DNA from: Zymoseptoria tritici IPO323
Taxonomy: Eukaryota > Ascomycota > Dothideomycetes > Mycosphaerellales > Mycosphaerellaceae
DNA length: 64,000 bases
Direction of reading: 5' to 3'
Assembly: GCF_000219625.1 (NCBI RefSeq)
Contig: NC_018213.1
Coordinates: 620,001-684,000 of the forward strand
Numbering within the stretch: position 1 is the first letter of the stretch; each line of letters opens with the position of its first letter. The notes under the pieces were generated by a model. The model was not told the origin of the DNA. It saw only the letters and a list, made by a program, of their open reading frames with translations, and made no database searches. The position numbers and the translations under genes are program-made. Positions 23,346 to 34,529 of the stretch are shown here, piece by piece.

Positions 23346-26300
23346 CGCCCTGAAATACGCCGGTCGAACATCGTCATGCATCGGGCCACTCTAATTGGCT
23401 CGGGTAGATCCGCCGCTAGCTCATGTCATTTTTACAACATTCAATTATCTTCGTCGGACAACGTATAGCACATCCTCGTTCAAGGCGACAACAGAGACGA
23501 GATAGGTATGTACAGATAAATTACTTGCCTAGGTTTCGGTCCAATTGGAGCAATTCGACCCCAGCTACACAATCGGTTGCACAATCGGACACGATAATGA
23601 GGTAGGCCAGGTTAAGCACGGCGGTAAGCAACAGGACGCCGGCAACGACACCAAGCTCACCAGGCAACACAGAAGAGGACGAAATCTAGTCAGCAGATGC
23701 AGTAGCTCGTGTTGAAGGTACCACCAGCACGAACAACACACCACAGGGACTGCGGCGTTAAGCTTCGGAGGCATCCGGAGTGCCAGGAACTCAGCGCATC
23801 GGAGCGGTCTGCTGGGATGATGGCCGGCAACCCCAACGGCGGTGTTGAGGTCGGCACGGGATGAGACTAGAGGTCAGCAGGTCCATCCATGTTGAATTTG
23901 CATGCAGTTTCAGCGTGATGTGGCCGAAAAGCCAATGCGAAGGCAGTGCAGTTCCAGGCGGCGCCATTGAATGGGAATCTCATGGCGGCGACATAGAGTG
24001 TGGGAGAGGAGCTCCTCTCAACAGCATGAACGTCGCGTGTGAAAAGGACGTGGGATTCAGTTGTGGCGGGCATGCGGACGGCGAAGTTGCAATGAGTGGA
24101 CAGCCCAATGAAGAGAGAGTCGATCACGATGCAAGCAGTCGTCTAGTCGCTTGGCGAATGAACAGAATCCGATCGTGATACAGCTGACTGAGATGGAGAC
24201 AATATCGAGCCCGGTGTCGACAGCGGGCCAGACGGCGAAAGGTGGATGTGCTGTGTTTTGCGCGATGATCCTGATGTACCCACAGACCTCACAGGCCGCC
24301 GACACAGCCGCCACGGTGGATACCAACGAGGATTTGGCAGTCGGATGACAATCTGTCGTCTGTCGGCTTCACCTTCTCTTTGTATGGCGCCCGAATGAGA
24401 CATGCAAATACCACGGATCCCTTTCGCATCCAGCACAACGAACACGCCATCGAGGAAGTCAGCGGGGTCCGATGATTGCGCCCAGAATTGCAGGATAGAG
24501 GACGTGGGCAAGTTCGACGAGTTTGAGTTCGCGGAGAAGCGTCCCGGTTGATGTTGAGGCTGCGGTTGTGGGTCGGAAGAGAAGACGGCAGTCCGGCATC
24601 GCAGAACAAGGTGCGACGGCGGACACTTCCTGTCAAGGTCATGGCGGCGGGAGAACAGAGGCAAGCTCGGCGAAAGAGGATCGAAGGACAAATGTGAAAT
24701 TGGATGACCGGTGAAATTGGATGACCAGGGTGCGGCAGTCCGACGGGAATGTGGAGTCTCGAGACGGCGGATTGTGCCAGATCCGGAGCGAAGGAAAGTC
24801 TGTCGTGTGGCAACGATTGTGCACGAGCGTAGTGTCCGACGTGCGAGATGGAGCCTTGCATCAGATGCGGAAGGAGGTATCTTGCCCACGTCAGCGTCAA
24901 GGCAAAATGGCGATGCAGCAGGTGGCGCGAGTCGCTTGGGCGAAAGACAATGCGTCGGCGTGGCCCAGACGTGAATGATCGGCATCCTGGTGCAAGGAGG
25001 AAAGGGAATAAGTGGCGCATCATTCGCGATCCCGATGGCTTCCAGTGAGGCCAAATTGCTTGTGCAGTGAAGAATTTCAGCCAACATCTCGCGATAGCGC
25101 CAGGGCATTCGTGTCGCGGGAAGACGACGTCAGGGTTTGCACGCATGACAGAAGAGCCACGGTGAGTGCATTCGTTCAAGGCTAGATGGTCAGGCAGCGT
25201 CCCTGGAAACTTGATGCACACCACAGAACAGACAAGATCCTGTCATGGCAACCAGATGATCGGAGGATGATATTCTCATCAGTCTTGCCTTCCATACATG
25301 GCGCCGGAGCAGTAGATTGCAGGAGTATTGATGTGAGACCTGGAAATGCCGTGTTGGGAGACCTGGCGCCGTGATTCCGGCGATGTTCGAACATCGAAGA
25401 TGGAAGAGACGAGGCGCATAGTCATCGTATCGTGAATCGCAGCTATTCTGGTCAGGTGTATCTTCAAAGACAAGCGATGAAGGCTCTGCTTTTGCATGCG
25501 CGATAAGAGACGGCAGGATCCACGAGGGGTCCAGGTCGTGTATAGCAACTGCTTCAGGCCATGGACAGAAAGACGATTCCGACGTCGGATTGGAGGAGTT
25601 GTTGAGCCGCCAGTATCATGCGTGGAGCACACAGCTACTCCATTCCACGAGACGTGCATACAGCGCTTGACTTGTCCGTGGTGGTGCTGTTCCGCTCCCT
25701 TCATATCTCGTGCAGTGAACGGACCACGTCTTGTGACGTCTCGGATGGCTCAGACGACGAGAAGAAGGGAGGGCCGAGCAGATCCGTCCAGCGCAGCTGA
25801 TATGGACTGAGCAGAGAGAGACGTTTAGCATGTGAGGCGCATGAGTCATCGTCAGCGGTCGACCAGCATCAGTGCTGCTCATCATGCCAAATGGTGAAAC
25901 CGCGAGATGTCATCATCTTGGAGGCCTGAATCTCGGTGGATGCAGACGGCGCGGAGATCAATTGTGTGTCGATGCACTCCGCGGGTTTTGCGGGCTCAGA
26001 CGAAGGAGCCTAGTGGTGACACTGTGGGAGGCTGATATGAGATATGGCTTCGTCGCATGGATATCATTCCAAGGGTGGGCGGTGTTGGATTGGCGCAGTG
26101 TTGCTTGCCGCGACAGAGGAGTTGCTGTACGGTCCAAGGCGGGAGGTTGTGAGTACTGCAGGTTCCTCGGAATGTCGCCCAGCTGCGCGAGTCGTTGTGA
26201 CTTCGAGCGACCGAAACCAGTCACAATCGGAGATACGGAGCCCGTCCAGGCTTGACAGCATGCACCGACGAGATCACTCGAAAGGAAAATTATTGTTCCA

Positions 26301-26487
26301 CCCTCGACGGCACGACGATGTGTTGACAGACGAACCGGGGGTCTGATGAAGCTACCTTGACTGTTCGCTGAGGTGTGGGTGGATGAAGGTTGAGATTTGA
26401 GTCGAGAAAGTCATGGGCGTGCTTGTGGTGCTGGCTGGAACGCCGCGAGGGCTCGGAAAGGCGAGATTAGTTCCACGAAAGGGTACT
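23346..26487. other. Gene-poor unique sequence, unsupported long open frames
   Basis: Normal base composition and no RIP depletion. Two long minus-strand frames overlap in different phases (24143-25108, 321 codons; 24289-25224, 311 codons). Both are rich in Ser, Pro, Arg and His with no domain, signal peptide or intron-exon logic, so I do not call either. No RNA gene was seen. Confidence 0.45.
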
Positions 26488-27514
26488 CTAGTGATCGACG
26501 AGCCGGTTGATGTGCCTGCGAGCTCCCGCGAGGAAAGAATCTGATGTATGCGCACGAGCATCTCCTAGATGGCGACGCGCAAAGTCAAGCTGCGCCATGC
26601 TGGCTCGTATGAAGCTTGAGTTGACAATGACATCAACGCGGCAGTGCATGCTTCCGAAACTCCGGTCGCCTTGACCGAAGTCTACGAGAGCGATCTGGCG
26701 GCGAAGGCGGTCTTGCTCGTTGTCCTGGTTGGGAAGAGCGCCACTCATCATGGCCGGATCGATCTCAGCGAGGGCCTGACGACCACGGTTGTTGCGTGTG
26801 GGGGTCTCTGGGCTACCAGGGAGAGTGTTCTCATCGAAGGTGATGCGGTTGACGGAACGGTTGTGAATGAAGTTGTCGCCGGCGGCACCGGTGCGGCCAC
26901 CTTGCGAAGCAGGGACGGAGACACCTCCGCCACGGGAGCGGTTGCGCTTGTTAGCAAAGCGAATGGCCCGACGCTCCACTTCATGACGGACGCGCTGCTC
27001 TAGACGAGCGGCCTTGCGCGCTGCCTTTGCACGCTTCTCCTTGGCGAGGCGGAGAGCACTGGCGCTCTTGCGCGGCGATTGGCTCTTGCGCACGCGACCA
27101 CCGGAAGCCCCATCGTTGTTGGAAGAGCCGCGGCGACCACGGCGAGCCGCAGGCGAGTATACAACGTCCTCCTCTTCTTCTTCGGATGACTCCTCGGTGT
27201 CGGAAACCTCACTCAAGCCAGCGTCCTCCTCTTCCGAATCGCCGCCGGCACCCGCGGTTGCGCCAGATGCGCCACGGTCGTTGGCGCGGGTCGAATGAGT
27301 GCTAGGGATTTCGCGGTTGGATTGAGGACGCATGTCGGCAGGACCAGCGCCAAAGGTGATGGCACCCTGTTCGTTGGAGGCAAAGGGGCGTGCGGCGAGG
27401 TGTGGTTCGAGAACTCCGTTGGAGCGACGGGTCTGATCAAAGTGAAGAGTCAGTGAGAAGTCGTTGCGGTATGGTTGCGGGACAACATACGCGCGACGCC
27501 CCAGAGGACAACAT
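26488..27514 (-). CDS. Hypothetical acidic/basic, probably nuclear protein
   Basis: Two exons: 27514-27491 (ATG, MLSSGASR) and 27432-26488, joined across a 58-bp intron with a GTATGT donor, a CTGAC branch site and a TCAG acceptor; the join keeps frame and gives about 322 residues. After a short N-terminus come an acidic Ser/Glu tract (EESSEEEEEDVV), an Arg/Ser-rich patch, a Lys/Arg/Ala-rich helix that could bind nucleic acid (RLAKEKRAKAARKAARLEQ), and a Gly/Arg segment. I do not recognise a family. The composition suggests a nuclear or chromatin protein. It is the first clearly gene-like unit after the satellite. The C-terminal 60 residues look less constrained and an extra intron there cannot be excluded. 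Confidence 0.6.
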
Positions 27515-30196
27515 GCCAGTCACCTAAGAGGCGTGTGTGCCGTTGAGGCGCGCAGCAGCCTCGTTGGCAAGAAGAGTGGCCTCCATGTTAGAGCGAGGCT
27601 TTGAGGTTGGGCCAAACAAGCGGTGTCCCTGGCGGGACGCATTCGTCTCCATCTGCTAGATTTTGCGAGAAGGCGAAAGCGATGGAAGATGGCCATTGGT
27701 CCACCAGACCCGGGAATTGAGAAAGGCAAATATTGCCGCCTTCCTGAACGCGAAGAGTGCCTGTGGAAGATGTGCAAGCCGCCGGGTCATCGGACTGTGC
27801 ATGGAGACGCCGAATGGTCGCCTGGCTCCTTGGTCAGCCATGATGCCAGTAGATTTGCCCATCGTTGACAGGTCGTTCGATAGCTCCGAGGCAACTGCCG
27901 CCCGCGAACATTCGTTGACACGGGATGCTTTTCCCTCACGGTCATCCTGCTGATGCAATTCATAGCCAACAGTGATAGCAGCGCGCGGCGGAGCAAGAGG
28001 AGCCCTTGAGATTGCCAGGCGGGCGTCTTCTGCACAGCTTCTGGATCTGCAAGCGCGACCACCAGACCAGGTATAAAATTGACACCTTCGGAACGCCGCG
28101 CGACGGCTGATCAATACCGGAAGCTTGTGTCCAGTCGGCTCGCTGCCTCCTGCGGACCCAGACCGGCAACCACGTGCACTGGCAAAGGGAAGATCGAATT
28201 CGGTCCAAATAATGCGTAGTGGCGCTTGCGAAGCACGGGTTGGATTGAATAATCAACCCAGAGTGAGCACTGATGCGACGTGCTGTTGGCAAGTCAAATC
28301 GTCGGCTGTGAGGCACCGGAGGAGGCGCGGGCATGATTCGAAGGAACTGTGACTCGATGGACCAGAACAAGATGCTTCCAGCATTGAAATCGCAGTCGTC
28401 CACAAACCGATGATGTCTGCAAGCATGCGAAGCGTACCATGGGCAAAGCTGCGCAGTCCAGTGGATTCCATGCGAGGAAGAGTCGGAAACTGTGGACGAA
28501 TCCCAGAGGCTGTGGCCGGGAATCTGCTATGCGGCTCATTTGATGTCCACGAGCTGTATGCCATACCTCGTCTTCGGTCTGCACTCATCGGCGCGCTCAC
28601 GTCACTCATTCCAGAACCACTGCGTTATCCTGCGATGCCTAGGCTCCACTCGCGCCGTCGACACTCCATTGAGCGGGCTCATCTCCACGCCGCCTTATCT
28701 CAGTATCCATCCCATCTCTTTTCCGATCGAAAGCAGCAAGGCATCCTAGCAGCGGCCAGTCTGATTCAATTTAGGGGCTCGTCCTTTGGGAGACGCGGAA
28801 TAAGTGTAGAGCGGCGGTGCGGAATTGGGGTATCGGGTTCGGTAGCCGGTTTCGAGGTGGCGATGGCATCGAGGCGGTGGTGGCATCGAGAAGGTGGCGG
28901 CGAGGACATCTGGACCTGTAAGTGCTGGAGGATGATGCTGAGCGGCGTAGTGGCTTGCTATCAATGCGGACGCTGTGTATTGACCCTGAATGCAGCAGCT
29001 TTTTATTCCCCCGGTGATGCTCTCTCGCTACATTCCCTGCCTCTCATGACATGGATCGCTGCAACGCTGGCAACGTCCAATCTTCGTCGCATAGGGTTGT
29101 GCGGTGCAGCCTTGTCGTTCTTGCCCTTTAGTGTCGTGCATTTTGAACCACAACTGCTCTTTCGCTTTCTGACCACCTGATCCAGCATATGGCCGGTGTG
29201 TGTGTGTGTGGCCAAGGAAAGAGCCAGGTTGCTGCGAGGAGGTTTGGAAGACAAGCATGGCTGTCCTGCCGTTGGTGGCAGATGATGCTCCGTCCAACCG
29301 ATGAATGCCGAACTTCATCTCGTACGGTCCCGCTGGATTCTCACGTGATACGCCCGTGATGCGACTCGATGTGTTCGTCCCAATCGTCTGCTCTACCTTG
29401 AGATGATCAGATAGTCTCCTCGCTCGAACCGCGAGCATACCCTCAGTCGTCTGCGTATGCTCCCAAGCACTCTTTCGTCATGCTCGTCCACTTTTCATCT
29501 TCATTTGCGTACCCTCGGCATTCAAGACGATGCGGGTCGCGACAAGGGATTGTGATGATCTTCCAGCCGTGCCACGTCGATAGGTCATGCTGATCAGGGT
29601 TGACCTAGAACCTTTGACGCCTCTCGTAGCAATTGTGTGCGCTCATCTTTCCACTCGTTGAACTCCTCGAGGTCTGGAACGCAAACCGGCGTCTCGCCTG
29701 CCATTCATGCCCTTCTGTGCTGCCTGGCGCTGTTTTTCCACGTCTTCTGGCTCTTACTCCTGGCAGCTTCTTCGATCGATTTCGTCGGGATTTCCGAGCG
29801 TTCGTTCATCAGCACTCCCGCCTCAATGAGATACAAGTCGCTGTGTGGAAGAGGACTGCTGGCGTCGCAACGCGTGCGGCTGTGGTCGAGATATTGCCCA
29901 AACGGCTGCACATTGTCTCTCCGTTTCGTGGTGTCATCGAGGGCCGTGGTTTGAGGCGTGGCAAGAAGCGCTCTTCCGAGGGATGTGTTGACGTTGGGAA
30001 GGTGATGCCGACGGGATGGTGAAGTCGTCACGCGACGGATGATGGATTGGCGACAATAGAAATTCGCGGCCGTACGTTGATCCGTTCCGAGATCCCGACC
30101 GAATCGAGGCAGTGCAAATCCTGAACGCATCACCTCCTCCACACTACCTTTCAAGCGCAAAGACGTCCATTTTTTTCTAATTAAGTCGGCTCTGAC
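27515..30196. other. Intergenic region without supported gene
   Basis: Several overlapping open frames up to 256 codons (28410-29180 plus strand) exist, but none shows a domain or coherent splice structure. A (GT)n run lies at 29195-29206. The composition is ordinary. Parts may be UTR of the neighbouring genes. Confidence 0.45.
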
Positions 30197-31634
30197 CTAT
30201 GCAAACGCCTCCATCTCCTTTTCAACGCCCCTCCCTACCTCTCGAACAAAACAGTCTTCGTCTTCAACCCCCAGCATCCCCGGCCACCAGGTCACCGCGA
30301 TCGTCATTCCTCCTCGTCCCACACTTGCCACACTGAACGACAGAGGCTCGCCTGTACCGTTCCCGGACTGCGAGAACGCCATCGAGTCGACTTGCCAGCC
30401 TGCAACAGACGCATCGAGCACCCCGAGATTGCTTACGGAGAACGAGACCTCCGCCGACGAGCTTGCCTTGTTCAAAGTCCAACCGCGAAAGTCGCTCAAG
30501 TACTTTAGCAGACCTGTCGGTTGGTCTTGCAACGACTTGGACCTCTCTTCCAACAGCTCCGTGCTCTTTTGTACTGCTGTCCAGTCGATGGGATCGTTTG
30601 TCCGTTTGACATCGACAGTCTCCGTCACAGCAGAGACGTAGTTGCAAATCTGCCCTTTGCCCTGCTTTAAAGCCCGGCGGAGATCAATGGGAGTCTCGCA
30701 GACGAGCTTTGTGAACGGCCGCTGTCTCTTGTCGAGGGCTCGGCAGAGACTTCGGGCAATCACGTGGTTAAGCAGGCCTGTTATTCGAGCGTCATGCTTG
30801 CGACAAATAGCAAGGGCGCGATCGACAATGTCCGGCGAGATTGAGAAGAGTGCAACGGAGGTAACGGGATCGGAGTCGACTCTGTTTGGTCGAGATGGCG
30901 CACCGCACCATACATCGGCTGTTGTGTTGGACTGCAATCCAAGCAGCCGGCCGACGAAACCAGGACAGTACTCTCCAACCAGCGGTCCGAGAAGAAATTT
31001 CCAAGATATCGGGAGCATGCCTGCTTTTTCCATAGCCGGAGGGATCAAAGTCGTCGGACCAGGCTGACAAATCGCCGACGAGTCCATTCCAAGCTGTTTG
31101 AGCCCCTCCAAAGCGTTCAGAACAGCGGTGTGAAATGTGAAGCCCGATCTGCCATCGACAAGAGAGTGGGAGGCCGCAAAGGCAAGGCGGAAGCGGCAGG
31201 AGGACGGGTGATCGATCGGCTGAACGACCATACGCCATTGCGGACGCACGTTTGATCCAGGTAGAGGGTCGTTGTGAATTGATTCGAGAAGGCGTCGTGT
31301 ACTCTCCTCATCTGCTGAGGCGGAGCTTAGCATTTGAAGGTGCGCATTCAAATCGAGCGACTCTACTCGAAAGAGCTTCGGATGCTCGGTAGCCGCATCG
31401 TGAACGACCACGCCGAGCATGGGATGCTCTGTGACGCATCGTTTCAGAATCTGGACAAAATCCGAGGACTGCAGGACTCGAGGTCCAATATATGTGCCAA
31501 GCGTGACGATAGAGCCGTACAGCTTGAGGTCATCCCTCGCGATACAGCGGAGCTCATTCAAGCCTAAAATCTTATAAGTTTTGAGCTAAGAGGGTATGGT
31601 CAGCTCACTTACCAGCTGGGCGAACAAACTCCAT
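30197..31634 (-). CDS. Alcohol acetyltransferase-like (condensation-fold) acyltransferase
   Basis: Two exons: 31634-31613 (MEFVRPAG) and 31563-30197, with a 49-bp intron (GTAAGT...TTTTAG). The product is 462 residues. The N-terminus RPAG-LNELRC...LYGSIV and the acyltransferase motif HSLVDG (H140-x3-D144) match the fungal alcohol acetyltransferase / condensation-domain superfamily. Near the C-terminus SVSNLGVLD corresponds to the conserved NLG turn. The general-base His is in place and length is typical of the family, so the gene looks intact. Such enzymes transfer an acyl group from acyl-CoA to an alcohol or amine; the substrate cannot be told. It is co-oriented with the tannase pseudogene upstream, perhaps the remnant of a small metabolic cluster. 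Confidence 0.82.
31613..31634 (-). other. Short first exon of the acetyltransferase gene
   Basis: 22 coding bases from ATG at 31634-31632 to the donor at 31612. It restores the RPAGLNEL N-terminus that family members share, which decides the start over the downstream TTG at 31561. Confidence 0.75.
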
Positions 31635-31784
31635 TAAACACTTGAAGCCAGCTGTGGATGAAGAGAAATCAACTCTTTTCGTCTGAGAAATCATCATTTC
31701 ACTTGCCCTCTCGCGGCCCACGATACACTCAGCGGGACAGGAGATACGCGCAACGCTGGAAAACATTCTCCGTTCAATTTTCTC

Positions 31785-32890
31785 TCACTGACAGGCAAAG
31801 CTCTCCGCGATCCTCGAGTCACCTCCAACATAGATTTGAACCTTCGGCCAAGGACATGAAATTCTCGTACCACTTCCACTCGGGCTGATCGCCTCCAACA
31901 CATCAGGCGACACCCCCTCCTCCACCCACTTCACAACCGCTCCAAGGGTATCGCTCGGCTCCGGGCCCGCACCGCCACTACAATGCGCCACGCCTGGAGC
32001 TTCGAAGTACCCGATAGAAGTCGTGTACATTGGGCAGCACATCCATAACCCGTTCGTAGTACTCCTTGGTGACATTCGGAGGGATAAGCTGATCGGTCAG
32101 ACCATGCCAGGTAATCATCTTGCCTCGACGCTTGTGAAACTCCGAAAGATCCGGATCCGTAGTGCCGATGATGCTGTCGTACTCTTGCACGGATTTGTGT
32201 ATGTTGTTGAAGAAGTCCTCGACCGTCAACCTAAGCACATCAAACTCTGCATCCTTTTCAACAAAGTATCGGGTCCACTGCTCGCCATATCCTTCCACGA
32301 TTCCCATGCACGACGTCTCGCTCGCATTCTGACAGACTGTGCCTGCTCCGCCGTTGCCCGTCGTCGCATTATCGAAGGTGAAGAAGTCCGCGCCAGGTGT
32401 CAAGCCGTACCAGCTGTACCTCCCGTTCGGATCTTTGGGCCCGGTCCAGAACTCCTTGGCGATAGCAGCGGTCTGCGGAGCAAACGTCTTCATCGTTCCG
32501 TTGCAATTATACTGTTGCCCAATAAGCACCTCGGGATCAAAGTCGCACAGACCTGGCAAGGAGATGATGCCATCTTCGACTCCATCCATACCATCGCATG
32601 CTTCCAGAAGAGCGGCATTGACATGTTCGAGTTCGCATGGGAGCGGGTAAAATTTGATATTCTTCATAAACTGCTGCGTCCACATCATACCTGGGAGTAG
32701 CCTCGCCCAGTTGATCGCAGGAGCGGTGGCCACGATCCCGTCAAAGGCGTGTGGATACCTCTAAGCTAGCATAAGCACCTGTCGACCACCGGTACTGCAG
32801 CCATTCCAGTACGACTTCTTTGGTGGGGTGCCGTAGAAGCTGGCAGTGATCTGCTTCCCAATAATAGAAAGATCGTTCAATGCGAGTAAG
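31785..32890 (-). pseudogene. Tannase / feruloyl esterase family pseudogene
   Basis: The minus strand encodes the C-terminal two thirds of a tannase-family (PF07519) secreted esterase. It has the nucleophile motif [12 protein letters not shown] (about 32790-32825), RYPHAFDGIVATAPAINWARL, a KMITWHGLTDQLIPP segment carrying the catalytic-Asp region, FEAPGVAHC with the catalytic His, and the family-type ending TRISCPWPKVQIYVGGD...FAC. It is broken three ways: an in-frame TAG at about 32764 (between LMLA and RYPHAF), a one-base insertion in the C run at 32010-32012 that shifts frame before FEAPG, and loss of the N-terminal part where RIP-mutated sequence begins. The family hydrolyses gallate or hydroxycinnamate esters in plant material. 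More TAG codons appear beyond 32880, so the true 5' limit is uncertain. Confidence 0.85.
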
Positions 32891-33478
32891 GCAAAGTCCT
32901 AGTATGCTCGCTAAGTATCCTTCTAAAGGTAAGCCTCTTAGTCCTCCTTTTACTACTCTTATCGATAAAATAAGCACTTATACTAAAGATCGAATAGCTA
33001 TTCGGACTCGTCTAGCTATCGAACGATATATATACGCTACTTAGTATACTTACTAACTCCTCCTTTAATACTACCTTCCGAGCCTAATACTTAGCTATAA
33101 CCTACCTTTAAATAGTCGCCGCCGTATAAGGAAGATAGCCTACGAGGCCCTTATTTATAAAGGATCTAAGAGCTCGGAAGTACTTATTCTCGAGTATATA
33201 CAAGGCGATATAGTAATATATAATCTACCTTACTAGTAAGTACTTAAAGCGCTCTACGCTCTTATTAGTTATAACAGACATTATAGTACTTATAATACTA
33301 CCCTCCTTAGCCGGCTCCTTACTTATTACTTCGTAGCCGTTCTTATTAATACTATAGACCTTTAATATACATATTAAGGGCCCTTAATTACTATTTAATA
33401 CTAGTAGCTCTTACTTCTTCCTTTAATCCTTATAGGTATAATAATAGTAGTAAGAGGGCCCTAATAGACTAACTAGCT
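32891..33478. other. RIP-saturated remnant flanking the chromovirus, left part
   Basis: AT-rich, with CA and TG almost absent (none between 33001 and 33200). A plus-strand frame interrupted only by TAG/TAA stops continues on the other side of the chromovirus (39751-40090) once the insert and one ATTTA are removed. This suggests one older coding sequence, perhaps another transposon. The tannase gene may also extend into its first 100 bases. Not identified. Confidence 0.45.
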
Positions 33479-33483
33479 ATTTA

Positions 33484-33758
33484 TGTAAGGGTCTAAACCG
33501 AAGTTACGTATAAAGGTCTAGATCCGAATGTATAAAATTCTAAAGCTACCGAAAAGAAGATCTATCTAGAACAACGGAACGTCGAGTATAAGCTATATAT
33601 GCGCGTAGCGTCGCTTAGCGTATACGTAGCCTTCTAGTCGGCCGAAAGGAAGCTTGTTCCCGATTCGGCCTAGTGGATTTCTAAACCGGCGTTCGTCCGT
33701 TAGGCGTTAGCCTAGGCATCGGCATAGCCGATGTAGCCTTAGGCACTAGCCTCTAATA
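33484..33758 (-). repeat. 3' LTR of the first chromovirus (left copy)
   Basis: 275 bases, TG...TA on the plus strand; the right copy ends ACA, so the terminal CA has become TA. It differs from the right copy by transitions only (for example ACCGAAG against ACTAAAG). Confidence 0.93.
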
Positions 33759-33795
33759 ATACCCGCCCCCCCCCCCCCCCCCTATCCCTACCCCT
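33759..33795 (-). other. Polypurine tract with a long G run
   Basis: On the minus strand this is a run of about 17 G followed by CGGG, directly before the 3' LTR: the plus-strand DNA priming site of LTR retrotransposons. G runs are immune to RIP because they contain no CA/TG. Confidence 0.75.
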
Positions 33796-34529
33796 AATCG
33801 CAAAACTAGTGTAACTATTAAATCTGCCTTAAAATTCTACCCTATTCCTAGAAATCTAGCTCTGTTACCTCCTAACCTACTAATCTTATACTCTATAGCT
33901 TATAAAAAGCCGGAGGTAAAGGGTCTATTCTACTTAGCTATTTAACCTCCGGGAAATTGTTAGGTATATATTTTTTAGGAATCTGTATATACTTAGATTT
34001 ATACGTTCTTAAGACGCCTTATACAACCTACTAGTCGACAACGTCTAGGCCGATAACGAAGCGGCTAATAGACATAGTAGCCTAATAGCTAGCTATTTAG
34101 GGTGCGTATAGAAGTAGTTCGGCTAACCCTATATCGTAAGTAGGGTTATGCTCTATATATTACTATATACGCTATTGCGTTATATAGGTCCTCTATTCTA
34201 TAATGCTCCTCTTAAACTTATAGGTTTTACCCGGTCGGGAAGTCGTAGACTTCTAAGTACTTCGTTATATAGTCGATATAGTTTACTATAAGTTTAAGAG
34301 GGGGAAGACTTAAATCTTTTACGAGATTCTTATCTTTTATCGAAGGAAGAGGGTCGAGTCTAGTATACTAAGCGCGGTGTCGTAGTTTTATATTATACGA
34401 TAGATAAATAGGTATCTAGTAGTCGTATCTAGTATCCGGTAAAGGTAAGGGCCCGTAATAAAGGACCGGACTAAGGAGTCTAACGTCGCGTAGTTTAAGG
34501 TTATATAGGACCGTCTACCGTATTCGCGT

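Noticed and set aside
27014..27305. Plus-strand frames of 92-94 codons
   Set aside because: Antisense shadows of the acidic and Lys/Arg-rich part of the minus-strand gene at 26488-27514.
28410..29180. 256-codon open frame on the plus strand
   Set aside because: No recognisable domain or splice context; other frames overlap it. Kept only as a note in the intergenic entry.
31559..31561. TTG at 31561 as start of the acetyltransferase
   Set aside because: A clean 49-bp intron joins an upstream ATG exon that supplies the family-typical RPAG N-terminus.
33766..33782. Poly-C run as an assembly gap or sequencing artefact
   Set aside because: It sits exactly where the polypurine tract of the minus-strand chromovirus should be, so a biological origin is more likely, though the run length may be inaccurate.
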